Assembly: GCA_017533165.1 (NCBI GenBank) | Contig: JAFXIM010000094.1 | Span: 1 to 12,310 of the forward strand | Source of the DNA: Eggerthellaceae bacterium | GTDB lineage: Bacteria; Actinomycetota; Coriobacteriia; Coriobacteriales; Eggerthellaceae | Reading direction: 5' to 3' | Length of the DNA: 12,310 bases | Translations under genes and position numbers: made by a program | Notes under the pieces: generated by a model | Databases searched by the model: none | Told to the model about the DNA's origin: nothing | The model's input: only the letters and a program-made list of their open reading frames with translations | Part shown: positions 1 to 6,140 of the stretch, piece by piece | Layout of the letters: each line of letters opens with the position of its first letter | How positions within the stretch are numbered: the stretch's first letter is position 1

Positions 1-2
1 AT

Positions 3-596
3 GGGTTGGGGCTGCTGTCCCCCATCTCTACTTTCTTCCATGTGGTCGAGGCCAATGAGGAAGAAATCGCCCTACTCGCCTCCACCGGAAGTGCCGTTGT
101 TCACAATCCGGCATCTAATATGAAGCTTGGCAGCGGCTTTGCCCCCATCTCGAAGATGCTCGATCGCGGCGTAAAGGTGTGCTTGGGCACCGACGGCATG
201 GCCTCCAACAACAATCATGATATGTTTGCCGACATGTATCTCATGGGTCTCATCTACAAGGGCGCGACCCTCGATCCTGCGGTTGTCACCCCGCAGCAGG
301 TGATTGAGGCCGCAACGCGCAATGGCGCGCTTGCGCAGGGCCGTGAGGATTGCGGCTTGGTGAAGGTGGGCATGAAGGCCGACCTGTGCGTGCTTGACGT
401 AACTGGTCCTCAGTGGTGTCCTATGACTGACCCCGTGTACAACGTGGTCTTCTCCGGAGCGGGTTCCGATGTGGTTCTCACCATGTGCGACGGCCGGGTG
501 GTCTATCGCGACGGCGTTTGGCCCACCATTGACCTCGAAACTGCCAAGTCCGAAGTCGCAAAGCGTGCCCAGCGCATTATCGGTGAGCTTGCTTAG
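3..596 (+). CDS. mtaD: MtaD-type amidohydrolase (5-methylthioadenosine/S-adenosylhomocysteine deaminase family), 3' part only
   Basis: This is the C-terminal portion (about 197 residues) of a metal-dependent amidohydrolase. The reading frame is open back to base 3, so the true start lies outside the window. Counting from the TTG at base 6, His12 (39-41) and Asp63 (192-194, in LGTDG) fit the metal-binding His and Asp of the family. The block HNPASNMKLGSG followed by LGTDGMASNNN is typical of the MtaD/SAH deaminase group rather than of distant amidohydrolases. Family members hydrolytically deaminate the adenine of methylthioadenosine, S-adenosylhomocysteine or 5'-deoxyadenosine, in nucleoside salvage in the cytosol. 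The N-terminal HxH metal motif cannot be checked. A related TRZ/ATZ-type hydrolase with another substrate remains possible. A hairpin terminator follows about 100 bp after the stop. Confidence 0.85.
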   Translation, partial: GLGLLSPISTFFHVVEANEEEIALLASTGSAVVHNPASNMKLGSGFAPISKMLDRGVKVCLGTDGMASNNNHDMFADMYLMGLIYKGATLDPAVVTPQQVIEAATRNGALAQGREDCGLVKVGMKADLCVLDVTGPQWCPMTDPVYNVVFSGAGSDVVLTMCDGRVVYRDGVWPTIDLETAKSEVAKRAQRIIGELA

Positions 597-693
597 GTTT
601 TCGAACGCAACGGTGCCGGGTGCATCTATCGTCCATTCGCCATAGTGCTTAAAACTTGTGTAAAAGTGCCGCAACGAGGCAAGAAATGATACT

Positions 694-728
694 GATGAAG
701 CCCTAAACATTGGGCTTCATCTCTTTTA
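694..728 (+). terminator. Intrinsic terminator after the mtaD-like gene
   Basis: A perfect 10-bp stem, GATGAAGCCC (694-703) with GGGCTTCATC (712-721), has an 8-base loop and is followed by TCTTTTA. The U-tract is interrupted, so termination may be moderate. The stem is also flanked by A-rich sequence on the other strand, but no - strand gene points at it. It ends transcription of the amidohydrolase gene before the EF-G-like unit. Confidence 0.65.
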
Positions 729-738
729 GCTGGCCAAG

Positions 739-750
739 TTGCGATACACT
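739..750 (+). promoter_or_regulatory. Weak candidate promoter -10 for the EF-G-like gene
   Basis: TACACT at 745-750 matches the sigma-70 -10 consensus at four of six positions and lies just after the terminator at 694-728. No good -35 hexamer is seen at 16-18 bp spacing. It would give a leader of about 135 bases. It is listed because some promoter must lie between 722 and 890 and this is the best match I found. Confidence 0.2.
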
Positions 751-776
751 GAACGGAATCGTCCGATGTTGAGGAT

Positions 777-799
777 AAAGCCCATTCGCGGGTTTTCTT
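777..799 (+). terminator. Weak hairpin with T-rich tail in the leader of the EF-G-like gene
   Basis: AAAGCCC (777-783) can pair with GGGTTTT (790-796), including one G-U pair, around a 6-base loop. The 3' arm runs into TTTTCTTC. It resembles a small intrinsic terminator or attenuator about 95 bp before the start of the downstream gene. The core is only three G-C pairs, so it may mean nothing. Confidence 0.2.
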
Positions 800-890
800 C
801 AGCACCGGCTTAGCTTTACCGTACAAGGCGAGCGGCCGTGCCTTCTGAACCGTCGAGGGCGGTCGCGGAAAACGAAAGTTGGTGGTCAAT

Positions 891-2957
891 ATGGCAGCTC
901 CCGCTACCGAACATGTGCGCAACATTGTGCTTGTGGGCCAGGATGGTGCCGGCAAGACCTCTCTCGCAGAGGCCATGCTCTACGTTTCTGGCAAGACGCC
1001 CCGTATGGGAACCACGCATGATGGCAAGTCCTACCTCGACTTCGACCCCGAGGAGATCAAGCGCAAGTTCACCATTGGCACCTCTATCGCGCCCATTCCT
1101 TATAAGAACTATAAGATCAACGTTCTGGACACGTCCGGTCATCCCGACTTCATCGGCGACACCCTCGCAACCATGCAGGCAGCTGAAATGGCCCTGTTCG
1201 TTGTCGACGCCGTTGCCGGCCCGCAGGTCATGACCACCAAGCTGTGGCGTGAGGCCGAGGATATGCGTCTGTCCCGAGCGGTGTTCATCAACCACATCGA
1301 TCGTGAGAACGCAAGCTTCGATGCAGCTATGGCTATGCTGCACGCACGTTTCGGCTCCCGCCTCGGCGCTGTTTCCATCCCCATGGGCGTTGAGTCCGAT
1401 TTCAAGGGCGTCATCGACGTCATCCGCATGAAGGCTCGCTACATCACCACCCATGAGGTGAAGGAACTCGTCGACGAGATCCCTGCCGAGTACATGGATG
1501 CCGCACAGGCTGCCCGCGACAAGCTTTGCGACCTCGTTGCCGAAGCTGATGACGAGCTCATGATGAAGTATCTCGACGGCGAAGAGCAGCTCACCCAGGA
1601 GGAGCTCGAGAGCCTGCTTGACAAGGCCATCGCCCAGGAGATCTTCATCCCCGTCTTTGTCGGTTCCACCATCATCATGCAGGGCGTTGTTGGCCTCATG
1701 GAGGACGTCTGCACCTACTTCCCGCACCCCGCATCTCACGGCCGTTTCCAGATGGCCGATGGCGTTACCGTTGAGATTGACGAGACCAAGCGTCCGTCCA
1801 CATTCGTCTTCAAGACCCTGTCCGACCCCTTCGTTGGTCGCTTGAGCTTCATGAAGGTTCTCACCGGCGTTCTCGAGCCGGGCTGCGAGCTCATCAACTC
1901 CCGCACGGGCAAGAAGGAGCGTCTGGGCCACCTCTACGTCATGATGGGCAAGGAGCCCATGGACGTGAAGAGCGCCAAGGCCGGCGACATCATCGTTGTT
2001 CCCAAGCTCAACGAGACCCGCTCTGGCGATACCCTGTCTCTTACCGGCGAAATCTCCATCGAGCCGATGCAGATGCCCGAGCCGCTGTACCCGGTCGCTC
2101 TCGAGGCTGTCAACAAGAAGGACGAGGACAAGCTCGGCTCCTTCCTGGCACGCGCAGCTGAAGCAGACCCCACCGTGAAGCTGTCCCGTAACGAGGAGAC
2201 CAAGCAGACCATCCTGACCGCCATGGGCGACACCCAGGTTGACATGCTGCTTTCCCGTCTGAAGGATCAGTCCGGCGTTGAGGTCAAGCAGGTTCCCGTT
2301 CGCGTTCCTTATCGCGAGACCATTCGCAAGAAGGCAGAGGCTCAGGGTCGTCACAAGAAGCAGACCGGTGGTTCCGGTCAGTTTGGCGATTGCTGGCTGC
2401 GCCTCGAGCCCAACCCGGGTATGGGTTATGAGTTCCTCGACGAGATTAAGGGCGGCGCTATCCCCAACGGCCTCATCCCGGCAGTTGACAAGGGCGTTCA
2501 GGACGCCATGAAGGAAGGCTTCCTGGCAGGCTATCCGATGGTTGACATCAAGTGTGCTTGCTACGACGGCTCCTACCACTCCGTTGACTCTAACGAAATG
2601 GCATTCAAGACCGCTGCTCGCATTGGCTTCCGTGCTTGCTGCGAGAAGGCCGGCGCTGTCATTCTCGAGCCGATGGCAACTTTGGCCATCACCGTTGGCG
2701 AAGAGTACGCTGGCGCTGTTATGGGCGACATCTCCACTCGTCGTGGCCGCATTGTCGGTACCGACTCCGCTTCCGCGGGCGAAACCGTCATCAAGGTTCG
2801 CGTGCCCTATGCTGAGGTCGTCTCTTACACCAAGGACCTCCGTTCCATCACTCGCGGTAGCGGTTCCTACACCATTACCGTCGAGGGTTACGAAGAGGCT
2901 CCGGGCGATGTCACCAAGAAGCTCGTCGCTGAGTATCAGGCCGCTAAGAACGCCTAA
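891..2957 (+). CDS. Elongation factor G-like translational GTPase (EF-G paralogue, FusA2 type)
   Basis: This is a 688-residue protein with full EF-G architecture: G domain (about 1-280), domain II (about 300-370), III (about 390-465), IV (about 466-586) and V (about 587-677). The P-loop GQDGAGKT is at 16-23, and the domain IV block RHKKQTGGSGQFGD at 487-500 matches EF-G closely. Two GTPase motifs depart from canonical EF-G: G3 is DTSGH (80-84) instead of DTPGH, and G4 is NHID (134-137) instead of NKxD. This pattern suggests a paralogue of EF-G rather than the housekeeping translocase, whose gene usually sits with rpsL/rpsG/tuf. Its cellular role is unclear. ATG 891 is chosen because the protein then begins MAAPATEHVRNIVLVG, right before the first beta strand, with GGTGG upstream. 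In-frame TTG 879 and GTG 882 would add only three or four residues. It is followed at 33 bp by a small membrane protein gene, probably co-transcribed. Confidence 0.9.
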   Translation: MAAPATEHVRNIVLVGQDGAGKTSLAEAMLYVSGKTPRMGTTHDGKSYLDFDPEEIKRKFTIGTSIAPIPYKNYKINVLDTSGHPDFIGDTLATMQAAEMALFVVDAVAGPQVMTTKLWREAEDMRLSRAVFINHIDRENASFDAAMAMLHARFGSRLGAVSIPMGVESDFKGVIDVIRMKARYITTHEVKELVDEIPAEYMDAAQAARDKLCDLVAEADDELMMKYLDGEEQLTQEELESLLDKAIAQEIFIPVFVGSTIIMQGVVGLMEDVCTYFPHPASHGRFQMADGVTVEIDETKRPSTFVFKTLSDPFVGRLSFMKVLTGVLEPGCELINSRTGKKERLGHLYVMMGKEPMDVKSAKAGDIIVVPKLNETRSGDTLSLTGEISIEPMQMPEPLYPVALEAVNKKDEDKLGSFLARAAEADPTVKLSRNEETKQTILTAMGDTQVDMLLSRLKDQSGVEVKQVPVRVPYRETIRKKAEAQGRHKKQTGGSGQFGDCWLRLEPNPGMGYEFLDEIKGGAIPNGLIPAVDKGVQDAMKEGFLAGYPMVDIKCACYDGSYHSVDSNEMAFKTAARIGFRACCEKAGAVILEPMATLAITVGEEYAGAVMGDISTRRGRIVGTDSASAGETVIKVRVPYAEVVSYTKDLRSITRGSGSYTITVEGYEEAPGDVTKKLVAEYQAAKNA

Positions 2958-2990
2958 GGTCTGAAAGCGAAGCGAAAGAGGTTGTAAACA

Positions 2991-3305
2991 ATGGCAAAGG
3001 GATGGAAGAGCAAGGGCAGCAAGGGAATTGAGCTGCAGATAGCCGAACTCGAGATCAAGCGTCGCAATGGCTTGCTTCGCGGGATTGGCAGCATTTTTGC
3101 TTTCGTGTTGGTTGCCTCCGCATATACTTGGATGGCATACAACTTCCCCGAACTTGAGGGAAACATGGTCGTCCGTGCCATGGTTTACATCACCGCGATG
3201 GTCCTCGCCTGCACTTCGGGCTACGGCTTCCGTGCGTGGTACCGTAAGGACAAGGAGATCAAGGCTCTTGAGTCTACCTTGACCAAGAAAAAGAAGAGGA
3301 AGTAA
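2991..3305 (+). CDS. Small basic two-helix membrane protein of unknown function
   Basis: This 104-residue protein belongs to no family I recognise. It begins with a Lys-rich segment, then a charged, probably helical stretch (IELQIAELEIKRR, 13-25). Two hydrophobic segments follow at about 31-50 and 60-81, separated by a short acidic loop (NFPELEGN). The tail is basic and ends in KKKKRK. The positive-inside rule would put both termini in the cytoplasm with the loop outside. No signal peptide or catalytic motif is seen. AAAGAGG at 2975-2981, nine bases before the ATG, is a good ribosome binding site. The gene starts 33 bp after the EF-G-like stop and is followed at once by a strong terminator, so the two probably form one transcript. 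Coding status rests on this spacing, the RBS and a plausible membrane-protein composition. Confidence 0.8.
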   Translation: MAKGWKSKGSKGIELQIAELEIKRRNGLLRGIGSIFAFVLVASAYTWMAYNFPELEGNMVVRAMVYITAMVLACTSGYGFRAWYRKDKEIKALESTLTKKKKRK

Positions 3306-3327
3306 GGCCTCTTCTAAGCTAAAGCTG

Positions 3328-3360
3328 AATGCGCCTCGAGAAATCGGGGCGCATTTTTTT
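3328..3360 (+). terminator. Strong intrinsic terminator ending the EF-G-like unit
   Basis: AATGCGCCTCGA (3328-3339) pairs with TCGGGGCGCATT (3344-3355), with one T-G wobble, around a GAAA tetraloop, and runs into seven T residues (3354-3360). This is a textbook Rho-independent terminator. It separates the upstream transcript from the arginine operon. Confidence 0.92.
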
Positions 3361-3435
3361 CAAGCGTGAGCGACGGGATGAGGGTGTCGCTGCGTCTCTT
3401 TGCGGGCAATTGGCCCTAAGAAACCCAACATTTAC

Positions 3436-3464
3436 ACGACAAGCGCGACCAATATGGTTACAAT
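3436..3464 (+). promoter_or_regulatory. Candidate sigma-70 promoter for the argCJBD operon
   Basis: ACGACA (3436-3441, four of six matches to TTGACA) and TACAAT (3459-3464, five of six matches to TATAAT) are separated by exactly 17 bp. Transcription would begin near 3471, giving a leader of about 295 bases before argC. This is the best promoter match in the gap. No sequence resembling the E. coli or Bacillus ARG box is evident next to it. Confidence 0.5.
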
Positions 3465-3536
3465 ACTTCCCTGTGAGCGTGCAGGAACGGTTGCGTGTGC
3501 ACATCGTTGCGCTCAGACGATACATAAGGAACGAAT

Positions 3537-3629
3537 GTGAACCTGATCAGCGTACAGAGAGCACAAGCTAGCGCGATGTCAACGCGTCTCCGACGACGCG
3601 CGTTGCGTGACGGCTTGGAGCGACGCTAG
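3537..3629 (+). CDS. Candidate arginine-rich leader peptide upstream of argC
   Basis: This small ORF of 30 codons starts at GTG 3537 and ends at TAG 3627-3629. AAGGA lies at 3526-3530, six bases before the start. It encodes eight arginines, seven of them in the last 14 codons (TRLRRRALRDGLERR, using CGT, CGA and CGC). It lies in the leader between the candidate promoter and argC, where a regulatory leader peptide would be expected. Ribosome stalling at the Arg codons when charged Arg-tRNA is scarce could control folding of the downstream RNA. An internal in-frame ATG at 3576 would give a 17-codon form with seven Arg. Against it, the region is rich in CG dinucleotides, which favours chance Arg codons, and no clear attenuator terminator with a U-tract is visible downstream. 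The function is inference only. Confidence 0.4.
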   Translation: MNLISVQRAQASAMSTRLRRRALRDGLERR

Positions 3630-3639
3630 GTCTCCCGTC
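3580..3639 (+). promoter_or_regulatory. Potential alternative RNA hairpins overlapping the Arg-rich leader ORF
   Basis: CAACGCG (3580-3586) pairs perfectly with CGCGTTG (3599-3605), enclosing the first Arg codon cluster. A second stem joins GACG and GGAG (3609-3612, 3617-3620) to CTCC and CGTC (3632-3639), with a four-base bulge, enclosing the last Arg codons and the stop. GGAG 3617-3620 could pair instead with CTCC 3588-3591, so the structures can be mutually exclusive. Stability was not computed. Confidence 0.3.
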
Positions 3640-3645
3640 GGTTCG

Positions 3646-3724
3646 TTTGCGGCTTTTTCTCACCGCAGATCTCAAGCTGTTGCGCATAACCAGTTTCGAT
3701 GCTCCTCTTTGACCAGTGGAGCAT
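3646..3724 (+). promoter_or_regulatory. Further inverted repeats in the argC leader
   Basis: TTTGCGG (3646-3652) can pair with CCGCAGA (3663-3669, one G-U) around a T-rich loop. ATGCTCC (3699-3705) pairs perfectly with GGAGCAT (3718-3724) around a 12-base loop and is followed by TTCCGTGTTTGT, a poor U-tract. The second hairpin lies about 40 bases before the argC start and could be a weak attenuator, an RNA stability element or an operator. No T-box motif is seen here. Confidence 0.3.
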
Positions 3725-3766
3725 TCCGTGTTTGTACTCCTTCGCATTTGAAACGAGGTTGAGCAT

Positions 3767-4834
3767 ATGACTATCAAAGTAGGCGTTGTCGGAGCTGCGG
3801 GTTTTGCCGGAGTGGAACTCGTGCGCCTCGTATTGTCGCACCCCAAGTTCGAATTGCTTGCGGCTACATCCGACGCTCTCGACGGCAAGCTGTTGAGCGA
3901 ATCCTACCCGGCTCTTGCTGGCGTGACCGATCTGGCTTTCACTTCTCATGAAAACACTGATTTCTCCCAGTGCGATATCGTATTCCTGGCTGTTCCCCAT
4001 ACGGCAGCTATGAGCATGGCACCCGATCTGCTGGCCCAGGGTGTTTCCGTCATCGACCTTTCCGCCGACTTCCGCCTGAAGGATCCGGATGTCTACGAGC
4101 AGTGGTACAACACGCCTCATGTGGCAACCGAACTTTTGGAGAAGGCGGCTTTCGGCTTACCTGAGCTTTTCGCCGAGGATCTTGCCGAGGCGGCAGCCGC
4201 TTTTGGGGCGGGGCAGAGCGTGCTAGTGGGTTGCGCTGGCTGCTATCCGACGGCAAGTTCTCTTGCCGCAGCTCCCGCTATTCGCGCCGGATTGATTGAC
4301 CCCGAAGGTGTTGTGGTCATCGATGCTGTATCCGGTATCACCGGTGCGGGTAAGAAGGCAACGGAGCGCACTCATTTCTGCTTCGCCAACGAAAACCTTG
4401 AGGCTTACGGAGTGGGAACCCATCGCCATACGCCCGAAATCGAGCAGATCCTCGATATTCCCAGTCGCCTGGTGTTCACCCCGCATCTTGCTCCGATCAA
4501 CCGTGGCATCCTATCCACCGTGACCATGCCCCTTGCGAAGGACCTTGAGGCTCCCACTGCTGAAGAGCTCACCGCTCTCTATCAGGACTTCTATGCTGAC
4601 GCCGCGTTGGTATCGGCTCTTCCTGCAGGCGTGCAGCCCAAGACGGCCTCTGTTGCGGGAACCTGTCGCGCGCATGTAGGTGTGACCGTTCACAAGACGG
4701 CGCGCATGATTATTGCCACGGGAGCCATTGACAACTTGGGCAAGGGTGCTGCGGGCCAGGCGGTCCAGTGCGCGAATATCGTGTGCGGCCTGCCCGAGAA
4801 CTGCGGTCTCGACATGATTTCGACTCCGGTGTAG
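3767..4834 (+). CDS. argC: N-acetyl-gamma-glutamyl-phosphate reductase
   Basis: ArgC catalyses the NADPH-dependent reduction of N-acetylglutamyl phosphate to N-acetylglutamate semialdehyde, the third step of arginine synthesis, in the cytosol. The 355-residue product has the usual length of the long-form enzyme. It shows the N-terminal dinucleotide motif GAAGFAG (9-15), the active-site block GCYPTA with catalytic Cys159, SGITGAGKKA (189-198), the HRHTPEI region with His221, and the FTPHLAPINRGILSTVT block (237-253). The residues before GCYPTA read GCA (156-157 Cys-Ala) where most family members have Asn-Pro. ATG 3767 is supported by GAGG at 3755-3758 with an eight-base spacer and by homology beginning at once. 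argJ follows after 13 bp. It is the first gene of argCJBD. Confidence 0.97.
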   Translation: MTIKVGVVGAAGFAGVELVRLVLSHPKFELLAATSDALDGKLLSESYPALAGVTDLAFTSHENTDFSQCDIVFLAVPHTAAMSMAPDLLAQGVSVIDLSADFRLKDPDVYEQWYNTPHVATELLEKAAFGLPELFAEDLAEAAAAFGAGQSVLVGCAGCYPTASSLAAAPAIRAGLIDPEGVVVIDAVSGITGAGKKATERTHFCFANENLEAYGVGTHRHTPEIEQILDIPSRLVFTPHLAPINRGILSTVTMPLAKDLEAPTAEELTALYQDFYADAALVSALPAGVQPKTASVAGTCRAHVGVTVHKTARMIIATGAIDNLGKGAAGQAVQCANIVCGLPENCGLDMISTPV

Positions 4835-4847
4835 GGGGTGTGAGAAT

Positions 4848-6140
4848 ATGAGCATCACTCATGACGCATTCGCCGAGTCCTTCGGCTTTCCCTATGTGGA
4901 AGACGGCGGCGTCTCTTCAGCCAAGGGCTTTTCCGCGGCAGGTGTTCATGCAGGTTTCCGGGCGGACCCCAACAGGCTTGACTTCGCGCTTGTCGTAGCT
5001 GACGAACCTTGTGCCGCCGCCGCCATGTTCACCCAGAACATCTTCTGCGCCGCGCCGGTGCAGGTTTCCAAGGAGCACCTGCGTGAGGGTGCATGTTCGG
5101 GTCCCGCTTACGGAACGGCGCGCGCCGTAGTCATAAACTCCGGTTGCGCAAATGCTGCAACGGGCGAACCTGGTATGGCCAATGCCCGTGAGATGGCCCG
5201 CATAACGGCTGAAGCCGTCGGCTGCCCGACCGAGGAGGTCTTGGTGGCGTCTACGGGTGTCATTGGCGTTCACCTGCCCATGGAACCTGTTGCTTGCGGT
5301 GCGCCTTTGGCGGCTGCTGCCGCTTGCCCTGGGGGCGGCGCATCGGCTGCGCGCGCCATCATGACCACCGATACGGTTCCGAAGGAGTGCGCCGTTACCT
5401 TCTCCGGTGATGAGATCGGCTATCCGGGCCTTACCTTCACGGTTGGTGGCATGGCCAAGGGCTCGGGCATGAACATGCCGAACATGGCCACCATGATCTC
5501 GGTGATCACCACCGATGCGCCTGTTCTGGCACCTGATCTGCATGCTGCCCTGAAGGCTGCGGTCGACATGAGCTTCAACAAGGTGACGGTTGATTCCGAC
5601 ACTTCCACCAACGATTCCTGCTTCGCCTTCGCGAGTGGCGCTGCTGCGGCTGGCATGCCGGTTTTCGAGGTGGGAACGCCGGCATACGAAGCCTTTGCCT
5701 CTGCGATCAAGCAGGTGTGCGTATCCCTCGCGCGTCTGATGGCCACTGATGGCGAAGGTGCTACCAAGTTGGTGACCGTCAACCTTTGCGGTGCGCGTGA
5801 TGATGCCGAGGCTGATCTGGCGGCACGTGCGGTTGCCAACTCTCCTCTTGTGAAAACCGCCATTTACGGGCATGACGCAAATTGGGGCCGTATCGCCGGA
5901 GCGCTTGGGCGTTCGGGTGCTCATTTTGCTCAGGAGAATGTGTCGATTGATATCATGGGCATGCCCGTGTGCCGCGATGGCCTGACGGTTGCCTTCGATG
6001 AGGACGAGGCTTTGGCGCGCTTTGAGCAGGCCGAGATCGTCATTGACGTCGACCTCGGCGCGGGTGATGCTAAGACTACTATGTGGACCTGCGATTTTTC
6101 GCATGAATACGTTTCGATCAACGGAGATTACCGCTCATGA
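4848..6140 (+). CDS. argJ: Bifunctional ornithine acetyltransferase / N-acetylglutamate synthase
   Basis: ArgJ transfers the acetyl group from N-acetylornithine to glutamate, releasing ornithine and regenerating N-acetylglutamate. Some members also use acetyl-CoA. The 430-residue protein is made as a precursor that cleaves itself before a nucleophilic Thr. The site is NMATM with Thr215 (codon 5490-5492), inside the conserved KGSGMNMPNMATM block, so the alpha chain would be 1-214 and the beta chain 215-430. Other family blocks are VINSGCANAATG (95-106), STGVIGVHLPM (135-145), IMTTDTVPK (171-179), DSDTSTNDS and the C-terminal HEYVSINGDYRS. It starts 13 bp after argC, with a G-rich RBS overlapping the argC stop. 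Its stop overlaps the argB start (ATGA), which suggests translational coupling. Whether it is mono- or bifunctional cannot be told from the sequence. No separate argA or argE is in the window. Confidence 0.97.
   Translation: MSITHDAFAESFGFPYVEDGGVSSAKGFSAAGVHAGFRADPNRLDFALVVADEPCAAAAMFTQNIFCAAPVQVSKEHLREGACSGPAYGTARAVVINSGCANAATGEPGMANAREMARITAEAVGCPTEEVLVASTGVIGVHLPMEPVACGAPLAAAAACPGGGASAARAIMTTDTVPKECAVTFSGDEIGYPGLTFTVGGMAKGSGMNMPNMATMISVITTDAPVLAPDLHAALKAAVDMSFNKVTVDSDTSTNDSCFAFASGAAAAGMPVFEVGTPAYEAFASAIKQVCVSLARLMATDGEGATKLVTVNLCGARDDAEADLAARAVANSPLVKTAIYGHDANWGRIAGALGRSGAHFAQENVSIDIMGMPVCRDGLTVAFDEDEALARFEQAEIVIDVDLGAGDAKTTMWTCDFSHEYVSINGDYRS

Noticed and set aside
816..2579. 587-codon open frame on the - strand opposite the EF-G-like gene
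   Set aside because: It is an antisense shadow created by the codon bias of the + strand gene. Its translation is a low-complexity mix rich in Leu, Val, His, Asp and Gly with no recognisable domain, and the + strand protein is clearly homologous to EF-G.
3329..3571. 80-codon + strand frame across the terminator and argC leader
   Set aside because: It starts inside the stem of a strong terminator, so its start would lie at the very end of the upstream transcript, and it has no clear RBS or recognisable motif.
3630..3766. T-box riboswitch before argC
   Set aside because: I looked for the conserved T-box sequence and a strong terminator/antiterminator pair and found neither.
4917..6104. 395-codon open frame on the - strand opposite argJ
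   Set aside because: It lies wholly inside argJ, has an Arg/His/Gly-rich composition without domains, and no RBS or operon context. The same applies to the long - strand frames opposite argB, argD and argG.
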